A DNA stretch of 64,000 bases from Psychrobacter sp. NG254 (lineage in GTDB: Bacteria; Pseudomonadota; Gammaproteobacteria; Pseudomonadales; Moraxellaceae), in contig NZ_JADHDA010000007.1 in assembly GCF_015277735.1 (NCBI RefSeq), forward strand, positions 1 through 64,000, read 5' to 3'. Under the pieces are notes generated by a model that was not told the origin of the DNA, made no database searches, and saw nothing but the letters and a program-made list of their open reading frames with translations. Shown piece after piece: positions 10,613 to 19,798 of this stretch. Made by a program: the position numbers and the translations under genes. The number at the start of each line of letters is the position of its first letter. Position 1 is the first letter of the stretch.

Positions 10613-11101
10613 TTAATTACCACGATGATAAGGATGATTATTGTTAATGCTCATCGCGCGGTATAGCTGCTCCATCAGTACGACACGTACCAGTGGATGC
10701 GGTAATGTCAGTGCTGATAGTGATAATTTTGCATCGGCTTTTGCTAGTACTTCTGGCGATACGCCATCCGCACCGCCGATGACCAAGGCAATATCATCGC
10801 CTTGCTGCATCCCATCAGCCAGTTTATCCGCTAGTCCTTCTGTCGAAATCATTTTTCCTTTGACATCTAATACCCATAATTGCTCACGGCTTGAGGCATT
10901 GTGAGTGGCCAATATGGCTTGGCCTTCTTGCTCGCGGTACTGTGCTAGATTGGCATCGGATGGGTTCTTTGCACGTTTAGCAGCCGCAATTTCTACAATC
11001 TCAGTGCTCAGCATGGGCTGAATACGTTTATGGTATTCATCAAATCCTGTCTGTACCCAAATGGGCATCTTATTGCCAACCGTCAAAATTCTTACCTTCA
11101 T
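10613..11101 (-). CDS. rlmH: 23S rRNA pseudouridine-1915 N3-methyltransferase RlmH
   Basis: This SPOUT-class methyltransferase acts on m3-pseudouridine 1915 in helix 69 of 23S rRNA, on assembled 70S ribosomes. The start MKVRILTVGNKMPIWVQTGF, the SAM-knot segment ALVIGGADGVSPEV and the C-terminal SLSALTLPHPLVRVVLMEQL and NNHPYHRG are diagnostic. A reading 15 residues longer is open upstream. I chose the ATG at 11101 (162 residues) because the family begins exactly there, although the ribosome-binding site is weak. Confidence 0.95.
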   Translation of the reverse strand: MKVRILTVGNKMPIWVQTGFDEYHKRIQPMLSTEIVEIAAAKRAKNPSDANLAQYREQEGQAILATHNASSREQLWVLDVKGKMISTEGLADKLADGMQQGDDIALVIGGADGVSPEVLAKADAKLSLSALTLPHPLVRVVLMEQLYRAMSINNNHPYHRGN

Positions 11102-11174
11102 AGTACGTACCATCTTAATAATTAAACAAGTATCAATTTTTTTCATTAATCATGAGCGGGTTATGATTTGACGC

Positions 11175-11717
11175 CTACATCAAAGGTTTAATGGTTTCTG
11201 GCACAGTGCTATCACTATTTGAGCTATCGTCATCATTTGGTCGTGGCTTTGGAATGACGCTGAGTTTGGCATCAGATTCAAAGACAATGGCTTCGACATC
11301 ATCGAAACTATTGATGCCTTCAGTACGCATGGCGCATTCGATTTCTTGACGCGTCAAACGTTCAGCGCGCATCGCATCAGGCAAAAACTGTCCTTGATAA
11401 AAGACGATACGCGGCTCAGACAAAATAAAACTACTAAAGGGCGTTGAAATAGACGCATATTTGGTGACCAAAAACTGCAACATATAAAGTACTAAAATCG
11501 ATGAAGCCCCTTCGACAAAAGGAATGTCTTTGAGCAAAATAGTACTGGCACCTAATGAGCCAATCATCACGGTGACGACCCAATCAAAGTTATTGAGCTG
11601 TGACGTCGAGCGCTTGCCAGAGATTTTGGTAATCAACACGATGAATACGTAAATCATAATGGTCGTTAAGACGATACGTCCAAGTTTGTCTATATTGTCA
11701 AAAAATAACATTTCCAT
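11175..11717 (-). CDS. YetF/DUF421-family membrane protein
   Basis: The 180-residue protein has two to three N-terminal membrane helices (residues ~10-85) followed by a cytosolic domain typical of the YetF family (LSEPRIVFYQGQF... LTRQEIECAMR... VEAIVFESDAKLSVIPK). The family's function is unclear, though some members affect spore or envelope traits in Bacillus. An AGGAGA site precedes the ATG. It lies 73 bp upstream of rlmH on the same strand. The last 20 residues are an acidic, Ser-rich tail. Confidence 0.85.
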   Translation of the reverse strand: MEMLFFDNIDKLGRIVLTTIMIYVFIVLITKISGKRSTSQLNNFDWVVTVMIGSLGASTILLKDIPFVEGASSILVLYMLQFLVTKYASISTPFSSFILSEPRIVFYQGQFLPDAMRAERLTRQEIECAMRTEGINSFDDVEAIVFESDAKLSVIPKPRPNDDDSSNSDSTVPETIKPLM

Positions 11718-11842
11718 GACGTTCTCCTATGATAAAGGGAAATCGATTAACACCAAGCGCTGCTTGATTGCAGTTATTCTAATAGTTTTCTGTGTTTTCA
11801 CAGGACAACAGGGTATTGCCGCTGATATCTAACAGTCTACAC

Positions 11843-12328
11843 TCAAACGGCTTTTCGTGCAGGGTTCAACAGTCGATTGATGGCCCATAGGCTGATTCGC
11901 GCGCTCACCAATGTAAACACAAGCATCATGACCAGTGAGGACAGTAGGGGTAGAGGACGTGCCATTCCCATCTCAAACAGGACTTCACGGCTGACAGTAT
12001 CAAACAACCAAAACCAGATGGCCAAGAAATAAATGATGGTCAATATCCAGACCACTACGACGCCGCCAAACATCAACCGATTCATTTCACTATGATTTAA
12101 GGCTCGCTGCTGATGTTTTATAAATTTACGAACGGCAATGTACGCACCAATCACGATAGAGAGTGCCATTACCAATTGTGAGTTCAGCGCAAACTGGGTT
12201 TGAATCATCATAAATATGGTGCTGGCAAGCGTATAGCCAATCGCAAAAAAACCGATATATTGCGCCAGTTTCGGCTGAGTTGGGGCAAGCGTTTGAGGCT
12301 TATTAAGATTGGTTGTCTTGGCTGACAT
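11843..12328 (-). CDS. Four-helix inner-membrane protein, function unknown
   Basis: The 161-residue protein has four hydrophobic segments (about residues 23-45, 50-70, 90-115 and 127-150) and basic ends. It resembles the small ABZJ_00895-type membrane proteins of Acinetobacter and Psychrobacter, but I hold that name only tentatively. The frame is open much further upstream, into dacB. I chose the ATG at 12328 because an AGGT motif precedes it and the upstream translation looks like a shadow of dacB. It starts 110 bp after the dacB stop, on the same strand. Confidence 0.65.
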   Translation of the reverse strand: MSAKTTNLNKPQTLAPTQPKLAQYIGFFAIGYTLASTIFMMIQTQFALNSQLVMALSIVIGAYIAVRKFIKHQQRALNHSEMNRLMFGGVVVVWILTIIYFLAIWFWLFDTVSREVLFEMGMARPLPLLSSLVMMLVFTLVSARISLWAINRLLNPARKAV

Positions 12329-12438
12329 AAACTGACCTGTATAAAGGTAAAAAATAAGGGAAGAAACAGACACTACTGATGTCATACGTAGGACATTAAA
12401 CCTCTCAATGTCTGAATCAAAGTATTCAAGATTGAGAC

Positions 12439-14487
12439 CTAGTGCTTGGCCGTCCAGTCGAGCAGGGCATCTAATACAGGTCTGGCTGTATAAGCATTTA
12501 ATGCCTCTTCTGTGTTGATGATGCCAACGACGACATAATCTTGACCGGACAAGCCTTTGACATAACCTGCCATCGAGGTGACATTGTTTAGGGTACCTGT
12601 TTTTATCCAAGCGCGGCCGATGGCTGCTGATTCAGGCAAGCGCTCGCTATGAGTGGTAATGGTGCCACTGACACCAGCAACACCCAACGAGTTGACGTAC
12701 GCATCAAAGCTTGGACGATCGTAGGCGTAAGCCAGCAGCTCACTCAAATTGGCTGCGGTGATTGTGCAGTCACGGCAGAGTCCTGAACCGTTAGTCAGAT
12801 AAGGCGCAGGCGTCTGTAGCGTGGTCTGCCACCACTGGTTGATGGTCTGCAAAGCTGCTGGATAATCGGTCGTAGTTGGCTTACCAAACTGGTATAAACT
12901 TGCCAGTTTTTGAGTGGGCTGCTGATAAAGCGCGCGCTCACCACTGTGTGTTTGAACGGTATTGGTTTTATCATCATGCGTTTTATTGTCAGGAGCGACT
13001 GATGGCATGATGTGAGGTTTGCCATAAGCGCCTATAGAGAGCGCCACTTGTTCAGCCATGACGTTGTTTGAGAAATGATTAATATCATAAATCTGCTGGG
13101 TTAGCGTCAGTGATGGGTAGCTGACCAACGGCAGCGGTGACATAGCAATGGCGGTCAGACCGTGTGCCGCTGTTGGGGTTTTTGTCACATCATAAGGAAT
13201 CTCGTTTGATACCACTTGTCCGCTCAGTGTGTTGCCTAAGGTTTTCCATTTAGAGGCAACCACGCGCGCAGCGAAATCCTTGGCATCAGGATACGCCACA
13301 TAAAAGGCATGCTCTCTGCAGCTGTCTGGCAGATTGGTATTTAGCGACAATTGCTGTGATTGCCACTGCGGCGCTAGGCTATAGCTCGCTGACCCACAAG
13401 AGGCTGTACGGGTGGCTATCGTGCTTGGCAACTGATAGTTTGCAAGCATCGGCTCATAGGTCAAACTTGCTTGACCGTTGTCCAGAGGGTAAGTCTTTAT
13501 GCCAATGGTGCTAAAGTTAACCAAAAACCCATCAGGACTGGCGTTGTAAGGACGTAGGGGCGCATTATCAAATGCCGCAGGGTCTTTACTGATGTTTTTA
13601 AATACGGCACTGTCGATGATGATGTTGCCATCGATATGACGAACCCCTGCCGCTTGTATTTTATATAGTAGCTGCTCTAAACGCTCATGGGTCATCTTTG
13701 GATCGCCACTACCCTGAATAATCAAGTCACCTTGTAATCGATCACCAATAATAATGCCGGTGTGATAAATACGGGTATACCAAACAAAGTCAGCCCCTAG
13801 CGTGTCCAAAGCAATAAAGCTAGGGACGAGCTTCATGGTGCTGGCGGGCGTACGAGGGATGTCTGACTGATGATTAAGCAAGGGCGAAAATGATATTTTT
13901 ATCTTAGCTTTATCGGTGCTGCTTTGCTCATTGTCGGTATGAATACTGTCTGTATGTACACTATCGTTCTGGGAGGCTACGGATTTTTCCGCATCAGCCA
14001 ATACGGTGGAGACATCCTCTATGCTCTGATAGGTATAAGGGTCATCTGTATAAGCGTGTATCGTCTTTTCATGCTGCTCAATCGTACGTTTTTCAATCGT
14101 GATCAGTGTGCTTTGATGGCTGGAATTGCTAATAGCATTATGAGCATTTTTCCCATCGCCGTCAGCTTTAGTAGGAGCAGGGTCGTTATTTACCTTGCTG
14201 CTATCGATGACCTGAATCGGCGAGGGTAAATGGCTGGCGTTTTTGTCACCGACTGGTGTCACCATGATGCTGATGTCAGCTTCTGTCAAATTTGCACGTG
14301 ACAATGCCATCTGAACGGCTTCTGGTAAGACCGCTTGTGCATACAGCGGTGATGACATAGCCGCTACCAATAGAGTCAGGCGAGACAGGCGTTTACCAAT
14401 TGAATAACGCGGTCGTAGATGATCATGAGGGGTAAGGGTTTGGGTGGCAATAGTAGCGTCGTGGTGGTGTTTAGAAGAGTGTCTCAT
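12439..14487 (-). CDS. dacB: D-alanyl-D-alanine carboxypeptidase/endopeptidase (PBP4, peptidase S13)
   Basis: This periplasmic low-molecular-weight penicillin-binding protein trims peptide stems and cleaves DD-crosslinks. The S13 motifs are present: SxxK in PASTMKLVPS, SxN in HFSNNVMAEQ and KTG in WIKTGTLNNVTSMAGYVKG. The N-terminal hydrophobic stretch (LTLLVAAMSSPLYAQA) is a signal peptide after a basic, His-rich leader. At 682-684 residues it is far longer than E. coli DacB (477); the excess is a Ser/Asp-rich, probably disordered segment of about 120 residues between the signal peptide and the catalytic domain. Two ATGs lie 6 nt apart (14493 and 14487); GAAAG is better spaced for the second. 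Confidence 0.9.
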   Translation of the reverse strand: MRHSSKHHHDATIATQTLTPHDHLRPRYSIGKRLSRLTLLVAAMSSPLYAQAVLPEAVQMALSRANLTEADISIMVTPVGDKNASHLPSPIQVIDSSKVNNDPAPTKADGDGKNAHNAISNSSHQSTLITIEKRTIEQHEKTIHAYTDDPYTYQSIEDVSTVLADAEKSVASQNDSVHTDSIHTDNEQSSTDKAKIKISFSPLLNHQSDIPRTPASTMKLVPSFIALDTLGADFVWYTRIYHTGIIIGDRLQGDLIIQGSGDPKMTHERLEQLLYKIQAAGVRHIDGNIIIDSAVFKNISKDPAAFDNAPLRPYNASPDGFLVNFSTIGIKTYPLDNGQASLTYEPMLANYQLPSTIATRTASCGSASYSLAPQWQSQQLSLNTNLPDSCREHAFYVAYPDAKDFAARVVASKWKTLGNTLSGQVVSNEIPYDVTKTPTAAHGLTAIAMSPLPLVSYPSLTLTQQIYDINHFSNNVMAEQVALSIGAYGKPHIMPSVAPDNKTHDDKTNTVQTHSGERALYQQPTQKLASLYQFGKPTTTDYPAALQTINQWWQTTLQTPAPYLTNGSGLCRDCTITAANLSELLAYAYDRPSFDAYVNSLGVAGVSGTITTHSERLPESAAIGRAWIKTGTLNNVTSMAGYVKGLSGQDYVVVGIINTEEALNAYTARPVLDALLDWTAKH

Positions 14488-14557
14488 GAGCATCTTTCAT
14501 CAGTTGGCAAAAACGGCCTATGGTAACATGAGTGGTCGTTTTCGCGTAGATACTCTC

Positions 14558-14752
14558 TGTTTTATGCTAGGGCATGTCATCAATTAGCACATTAATATAT
14601 TTAGTGGTCTTAAAATGGCTAAATTTTGATAAATATCGTCAGAAATTTTGTCAATATGTTCATATTCATGGCAATTTCTTCCTCATTTATCTACAATTTT
14701 TCTCATTTTAAGCCTCACAATCTAATTGATGACACGCCCTAGGTGTTTTATG
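14558..14752. mobile_element. 177-bp MITE-like element with 9-bp flanking repeats
   Basis: The element spans 14567-14743. The left end (14567-14587, starting ctagggcatgtcatcaatta) and right end (14722-14742) are inverted repeats matching at 20 of 21 positions. The 9-bp direct repeat TGTTTTATG lies immediately outside on both sides (14558-14566 and 14744-14752), as expected for a target duplication. The interior is AT-rich and non-coding. It occupies most of the 350-bp gap upstream of dacB, so it may lie in or near the dacB promoter. Confidence 0.8.
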
Positions 14753-14846
14753 CGATAAATTTTTGGTAGTTTGGTTTGAGATATGGTCTTTATGATTAGT
14801 GACTAACTATAAGTTAGCAGCGACGTATTAGCGCATGTGCAAAGTC

Positions 14847-15452
14847 TCAGCGTACATGCAAAAACGCCATCGCGGTCATCATGGCATCGTTGTAGGCGTC
14901 ATGAGCACCCATATCAGGAATGTCATAATGCGCTAAGATACGGCTCAAATGCTGGGCTTGGGCGGAGAGTCCTTGGGTATGCCCACTGATTCGTCGACTG
15001 TATAAATGCCGCACATCGATGATTTCGTTTGGCAGAGGTGTGCCCATATAGCCTTTGACCAAAGGATTCAAAAATCCCATGTCTAGTCGTGTGCAAAAAC
15101 CAACGATGGGTCGATTGCCGATAAACGGCAATAACAGTGCCAACATCTCATGGTAGTTCAAACCGTGCTCGACATCGGCAGTACGCAAACCATGAATGAC
15201 AATGGTGTCGCGATCTGGCATGACAGGTGGGCGACATATCAGATGCATGCCATTCCCTGTGTCGATTGTATTGCCATTGATGTGTATCGCTGCCACTGAC
15301 AATAGGTGATGCTTTTTGGGGTTCAGCCCTGTCATTTCACAGTCAATCGCTACCCACTGCTCAGCCATAGGCTTGGTGAACATCGTTGCCAATTCTGGAC
15401 GCTGTAGCTGCGTCTTTTGCCAAGTATTAGCCAGTTGCTGTAGCCAGCTCAT
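14847..15452 (-). CDS. DnaQ-like 3'-5' exonuclease (DEDDh)
   Basis: This 201-residue exonuclease belongs to the DnaQ/RNase T superfamily. ExoI motif is VAIDCEMTGL, ExoII lies in GFCTRLDMGFLNPLV and ExoIII is the DEDDh-type HDAYNDAMMTA, so all four acidic residues and the histidine are present. No polymerase-binding extension is seen, so it is more likely a stand-alone repair or RNA-processing exonuclease than the Pol III epsilon subunit. It starts 23 bp downstream of the cNMP/CBS/DUF294 gene on the same strand. This pairing recurs in gamma-proteobacteria and suggests a shared role. Confidence 0.87.
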   Translation of the reverse strand: MSWLQQLANTWQKTQLQRPELATMFTKPMAEQWVAIDCEMTGLNPKKHHLLSVAAIHINGNTIDTGNGMHLICRPPVMPDRDTIVIHGLRTADVEHGLNYHEMLALLLPFIGNRPIVGFCTRLDMGFLNPLVKGYMGTPLPNEIIDVRHLYSRRISGHTQGLSAQAQHLSRILAHYDIPDMGAHDAYNDAMMTAMAFLHVR

Positions 15453-15475
15453 ATTAGTCGCTCATCCCTCTATAT

Positions 15476-17425
15476 TTACGTTATTTCTAGCTGATAGTGC
15501 TGGCGCAGCTGATTCTTAAAGCTTTTGACCACGGTTAGGCATTCTTTTAATAAATCACGTTCAAGTGCGCTTAGTGTCGTTGGGTTTACTTGCCGTGCCT
15601 GTTTATCCTCAGTCGCGAGCGCGACGGTGAGACGCTGTGCCATAAAAAACTCTAACGCTTCTAATAAAGTATCCGCACGCTCTTGGGTCAACGCATGGGC
15701 ATGTACCAAGGCTTTTAGGCGATCTTTGCTACTGGGTACGTCCAGCACATCGTTTTCTAATGCTAAGGCGCGAATGCCATGCACCAGTGGAAAGATACCG
15801 GCTTTTTTTAGATCGATATCTGGTGAGGCATTTTTGCCACTGAGTAAGGGAACAAACTTTTGCCACCACTGATTGACGTCGCCAAATTGCAACGCTGCTC
15901 GCGTGAACTGGCGCACAAACATAGGGTCTGCCTGACTGTGAGCCAGTATTAAGTGCTGACGTACTTGGGTGAGCAAGGATTCATCGCCGCAGACGTATTC
16001 GCCATCTAATATTGCGGATAAATAAATGCCATGCATCGGATCTGTGTTTCTAAACCATAAGCTGATTTGCGCATTAAACACTTTAAGCGGTTGCCGCCAC
16101 ATGGGGTTGGTCATCATGATATTGCCATCGCACAGCGGATAGCCTAATGTCGATAGATGGGTGTTAAAGGTTTCGGCAAACTGTGCCAAGTCAGAATGGT
16201 TATAACCATCTCGAAGGATCAAAGCATTGTCTTGGTCAGTACGCATGATTTGCTCGCCGCGTCCTTCTGAGCCCATGACAATCAGACAGGTATTTGCCAT
16301 CATCTCATCAGGTACGATAAGTTGCCAAAGTTTGGTAAACACCTGTGCATTTAGGGTCTGTACCATGCGGCTGATATTACCGATTTTTACCCCATTCTGA
16401 TGCTGTGCACGGATATAGCGACCAATCAGCTCGACTGCCGTGGCTAGGCTCGACAAGTCTGTTGCTTGCTCGATTTGAATACTGATGAGCTGTGAGTGAT
16501 GACCAATGTGCGCCAACATATCGCTCTGCCCTAGCACCCCAACGACATGACCCTTATCATCAATGACGGGCAGTCTGTGAATCCGGTAGCGAGTCATGGT
16601 GAGCAGTGCGTCCCCAATCTCATCTGTGGCTTTGATGGTACGTAGATTAAAATTTGCATAGCGCTGGCATGTGGTAGTGGCAGGATCTTGTTGCTCGCTG
16701 ATGGCGCGACAGATATCAGTGTCCGTCAGCATACCTAGCAGGTGCTTAGTTTGGGGTGCGGTCTCTTGCTCGACTGTTAAATGCTCCAGTGGTCGCACCA
16801 GCACATGCTTTAGACCTGCTTGGGTCATGATACGAGTAGCGTCGTACAAGCTACTATTGGCATTGACGATGTGTACTGGCAACAGCCGAACCTCTATCAC
16901 TGGTTGCAGCATGATTTGCTGTACTTCTTGCTGATCGTTGTAATGATTAGTGCTGGATGGTTTGTTGTGACGGCGCTGCTGTAAGGCCTTCAAGCGTTCA
17001 GGCAGTTTGTCTGATAGCATTTGTCGTACTAGATGGTTTTGCGCGCTGATTTTATCGACAGCGATTCCTGAAATCTGAAGCAATAAAGTCTCTTCACTGG
17101 CGCAAAATTGATAGGGCTGTATGGTCGCGTTTTCGCTTTCTAGCATACTGTGTTTTATGAGTGATTCAGGTAGGCGGCGACTATCAAACCAGTCATTGTT
17201 ATTTGGATCATCAGAGTGATTGCTTCCTAAATAAGAAGCGACGAACTCGCCATCCAATGACTGCTCGATTTGTCCTTTTATCACCACGTAGAGATACTGC
17301 AATTCATCGGCAGGCAAGTACTCGTCTTTAGCAAGGTAGCGTATCTGGGTGTGTTTTCGGATGCTTTGACGTTCGGCCAGACTCAATACATCAAAGGGTG
17401 GCTGAGTAAAATCAAGATGGGGCAT
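15476..17425 (-). CDS. cNMP-binding / CBS-pair / DUF294 nucleotidyltransferase protein
   Basis: This multidomain cytosolic protein has an N-terminal cyclic-nucleotide-binding-like domain (~1-120), a pair of CBS domains (~175-300, including LLGMLTDTDICRAISE and VVGVLGQSDMLAHIG), a DUF294 nucleotidyltransferase core (MGSEGRGEQIMRTDQDNALI, with GS and D-x-D features) and a DUF294 C-terminal helical domain. Homologues are annotated as putative signalling nucleotidyltransferases; the target is unknown. A reading 28 residues longer exists. I prefer the ATG at 17425 (649 residues) because AAGGAT lies 8 nt upstream. It probably shares an operon with the following exonuclease gene. Confidence 0.85.
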   Translation of the reverse strand: MPHLDFTQPPFDVLSLAERQSIRKHTQIRYLAKDEYLPADELQYLYVVIKGQIEQSLDGEFVASYLGSNHSDDPNNNDWFDSRRLPESLIKHSMLESENATIQPYQFCASEETLLLQISGIAVDKISAQNHLVRQMLSDKLPERLKALQQRRHNKPSSTNHYNDQQEVQQIMLQPVIEVRLLPVHIVNANSSLYDATRIMTQAGLKHVLVRPLEHLTVEQETAPQTKHLLGMLTDTDICRAISEQQDPATTTCQRYANFNLRTIKATDEIGDALLTMTRYRIHRLPVIDDKGHVVGVLGQSDMLAHIGHHSQLISIQIEQATDLSSLATAVELIGRYIRAQHQNGVKIGNISRMVQTLNAQVFTKLWQLIVPDEMMANTCLIVMGSEGRGEQIMRTDQDNALILRDGYNHSDLAQFAETFNTHLSTLGYPLCDGNIMMTNPMWRQPLKVFNAQISLWFRNTDPMHGIYLSAILDGEYVCGDESLLTQVRQHLILAHSQADPMFVRQFTRAALQFGDVNQWWQKFVPLLSGKNASPDIDLKKAGIFPLVHGIRALALENDVLDVPSSKDRLKALVHAHALTQERADTLLEALEFFMAQRLTVALATEDKQARQVNPTTLSALERDLLKECLTVVKSFKNQLRQHYQLEIT

Positions 17426-17513
17426 GGCATCATCCTTGATAGCATGTCTGAATAGAGGTTTCACTATAGCACTATTCGGACAAAAGCCCCTAAATAAGAC
17501 AACAGTCATTAAC

Positions 17514-17560
17514 GCAAAAAACCTCTAATAACCTTTGCTTGCATAAGGTTGTTAGAGGTT
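17514..17560 (-). terminator. Rho-independent terminator of dapC
   Basis: A 16-bp stem (17520-17535 with 17545-17560, one G-U) is followed, on the minus strand, by six T. It lies 35 nt after the dapC stop codon. Confidence 0.9.
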
Positions 17561-17595
17561 GCTGTATTGACTAAGACTAAGCTTTTATTTGAACG

Positions 17596-18855
17596 CTAAA
17601 CGTCTATCGACGCACCCAGCAGTTTTTTAATACGGCTGATGGCTTCGCGGCTTTCATCAACGCTTGCGACCAAAGCAATACGCACATAACCTTTGCCTGG
17701 GTTTTCACCATCGACTTCACGTGACAAATAGCGTCCTGCTAGTGCATGGATATTGGCCTGCTCATACAGTGCTTTAACGAAAGTCTCATCATCGCCATCA
17801 AATTGCTCAGGAACTTTAATCCAAAAGTAAAACCCAGCATCTGGCATACGCAGATCCAATAACTGACCCAGCTCAGACATCCATAAAGCGAATTTTTCTT
17901 TATACAGTGCACGGTTGAGTGCCACATGTTTTTCATCTTGCCACGCTGCGATAGAGGCGAGCTGATGCGGTATCGGCATCGCACAGCCTTGATACGTACG
18001 ATACTGCAAATAGGACTGCAAAATCTGAGCATCACCTGCCACAAACCCAGAGCGTAACCCTGGTAAGTTAGAGCGTTTGGACAAAGAGTGGAACACAATA
18101 CAGTTTTTAAAGTCACGACGACCGAGTGTCGCACAGGCCTGCAGCAAGCCAATCGGTGCTGTATCAAAATACAGTTCGCTATAGCACTCATCGCTGGCAA
18201 TGATAAAACCGTACTGGTCTGATAAACGAATCAGATACTCCCAGTCATCCATTGTCATGACCGAGCCTGTTGGGTTGTTCGGGCTACAGACAAACAACAG
18301 CTGCGTGCGTGCCCACACTTCTTTTGGGACTGCACGATAATCACCCTTAAACTCATTATCCTGTGTACAAGGAACGAAGTAAGGCGTTGCTTGTGCCAAT
18401 ATCGCTGCCCCTTCGTATATTTGATAAAAAGGGTTGGGCATCACTATGAGAGGATCTTGAGAAGAAACGTCAGACAATGTGGCTGATGTATCTGCCTCTT
18501 CGATATTCGCAGGACTATGATCGACGACGGCTTGCACCAAGCTAAAAATGGCTTCGCGTGTGCCCATCACTGGTATTACTTGGGAGTTGGCATCGACATG
18601 ATTGAGAAAAAACCGCTTCTCTAACCAATGGGCAATGGTCTGACGCAGCTCAAACAAGCCGTTAGTCGTCGGATAACGACTTATTTTGTCCAAGTTTTCA
18701 TGTAGTACGTCCAGCACAAATGCAGGCGGCTCATGTTTTGGTTCACCAATACCCAGTTTTATTTCACTGTAGCCATTAGCAGGCTTACTATCGGCCAGTA
18801 AAGTAGCCATCTTTGCAAAGGGATATGGGTGTAGATGCTTTAAGTTGTGATTCAT
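17596..18855 (-). CDS. dapC: Succinyldiaminopimelate transaminase
   Basis: This PLP-dependent fold-type I aminotransferase works in the succinylase branch of lysine/diaminopimelate synthesis and supplies meso-DAP for peptidoglycan. The start MNHNLKHLHPYPFAKM is typical of DapC (family consensus MNxxLxxLxPYPF). The core includes CSPNNPTGS, the ASDECYSELYF segment, and the PLP-lysine region HSLSKRSNLPGLRSGF, with Lys in SLSKR. The ATG at 18855 gives 419 residues; a TTG eight codons upstream is less likely. Its neighbour glnD is a common companion of the dap genes in gamma-proteobacteria, but here a convergent gene lies between them. Confidence 0.9.
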   Translation of the reverse strand: MNHNLKHLHPYPFAKMATLLADSKPANGYSEIKLGIGEPKHEPPAFVLDVLHENLDKISRYPTTNGLFELRQTIAHWLEKRFFLNHVDANSQVIPVMGTREAIFSLVQAVVDHSPANIEEADTSATLSDVSSQDPLIVMPNPFYQIYEGAAILAQATPYFVPCTQDNEFKGDYRAVPKEVWARTQLLFVCSPNNPTGSVMTMDDWEYLIRLSDQYGFIIASDECYSELYFDTAPIGLLQACATLGRRDFKNCIVFHSLSKRSNLPGLRSGFVAGDAQILQSYLQYRTYQGCAMPIPHQLASIAAWQDEKHVALNRALYKEKFALWMSELGQLLDLRMPDAGFYFWIKVPEQFDGDDETFVKALYEQANIHALAGRYLSREVDGENPGKGYVRIALVASVDESREAISRIKKLLGASIDV

Positions 18856-19105
18856 AAGTTCGGTAACTATAATAGACAATTAATAATAAAGTTATAAAGA
18901 AAATTTACATTAGAGCAGTGTAGCACTTCTCTAATTTTTTGTCTTTTTCTTCTTATATCATGATGAAAACTGTGTCGGGCTTGAACGATTAATTGTATGA
19001 CAGCCCGCAGCACAACACTTAAAAAATTTTCGTGGTTAATAACTAATAACAATATAAAGAGTGACTGCCAGACTTATCGGTAGAGTATTCTAAGGATAAA
19101 TTGAT

Positions 19106-19777
19106 ATGTCTAGTGTGCTAAACAATGATGGTCTCATCGCTAAAGATATCAGTAATCAAAATCTCGATGAAGGTTTGCAGCGTGCAGACCTATACAAACT
19201 ACTAAAAGAGCGTGAACAGTGCTGGTGGCAAGCGCGGCAACAGCTGATCGAGCGTCAAGAAAAGAAAATGTTCTGGTACGGTGACAACAGTCTGTTCATG
19301 TGGTTATTGTGGCAACTGGTGGGTTACGTGGTTGTGGCCATGGTGTTAATGCTACTTAATAATTTTTTGAATATATCGCTACCATTATGGCAATACGTTG
19401 CCTTATTTGTTTTACAAACTGCATTTTTTATCGGTATGCTCGCAGCGAAAGGTCGGCTCGAAAATCAGCTACAACGCAAAATAGAAAACGATGAGTTGAT
19501 GAGCGAAGAGATGCTTAATGAGATGGTTATTTTGGCGGAAGACAGCCTTTATCCGGATGTACATGCCAAATCACCTATCTCTCTAGAGCAGTTAGATGAT
19601 TATCTTGGTGGTCAGTTTCATTTGGCAAGTTTGCAGTGTCTGCTACAAAAAGAAGTTGATGCTGGACGCTTGATAATAGGAGATCAACCGCTAGAAATGG
19701 GCGTTTTGCCGCCAGAGCTTGCTGATGGTGATCTCAACGAACACGCTGATGAAATATTTTATAAGAGCACGCTATAA
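19106..19777 (+). CDS. Conserved two-helix membrane protein, function unknown
   Basis: I do not recognise this 223-residue protein. The first ~65 residues are charged and Trp/Gln-rich (EQCWWQARQQLIERQEKK). Two adjacent membrane helices follow (about 68-88 and 92-113). Then comes an acidic amphipathic stretch (ENDELMSEEMLNEMVILAEDS) and a small C-terminal domain (~145-223). Both ends would face the cytoplasm. A TAAGGA site precedes the ATG. It stands alone between two leftward genes, dapC and glnD, so it has its own promoter. Confidence 0.75.
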   Translation: MSSVLNNDGLIAKDISNQNLDEGLQRADLYKLLKEREQCWWQARQQLIERQEKKMFWYGDNSLFMWLLWQLVGYVVVAMVLMLLNNFLNISLPLWQYVALFVLQTAFFIGMLAAKGRLENQLQRKIENDELMSEEMLNEMVILAEDSLYPDVHAKSPISLEQLDDYLGGQFHLASLQCLLQKEVDAGRLIIGDQPLEMGVLPPELADGDLNEHADEIFYKSTL

Positions 19778-19794
19778 AACGTGCTCTTATAAAA
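19757..19794. terminator. Bidirectional terminator hairpin overlapping a stop codon
   Basis: A perfect 15-bp stem (19757-19771 with 19780-19794) has an 8-nt loop. Both arms end in T/A runs, so it can serve both the rightward membrane-protein gene, whose stop codon at 19775-19777 lies in the loop, and the leftward glnD gene, which ends at 19799. Confidence 0.85.
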
Positions 19795-19798
19795 TCAA

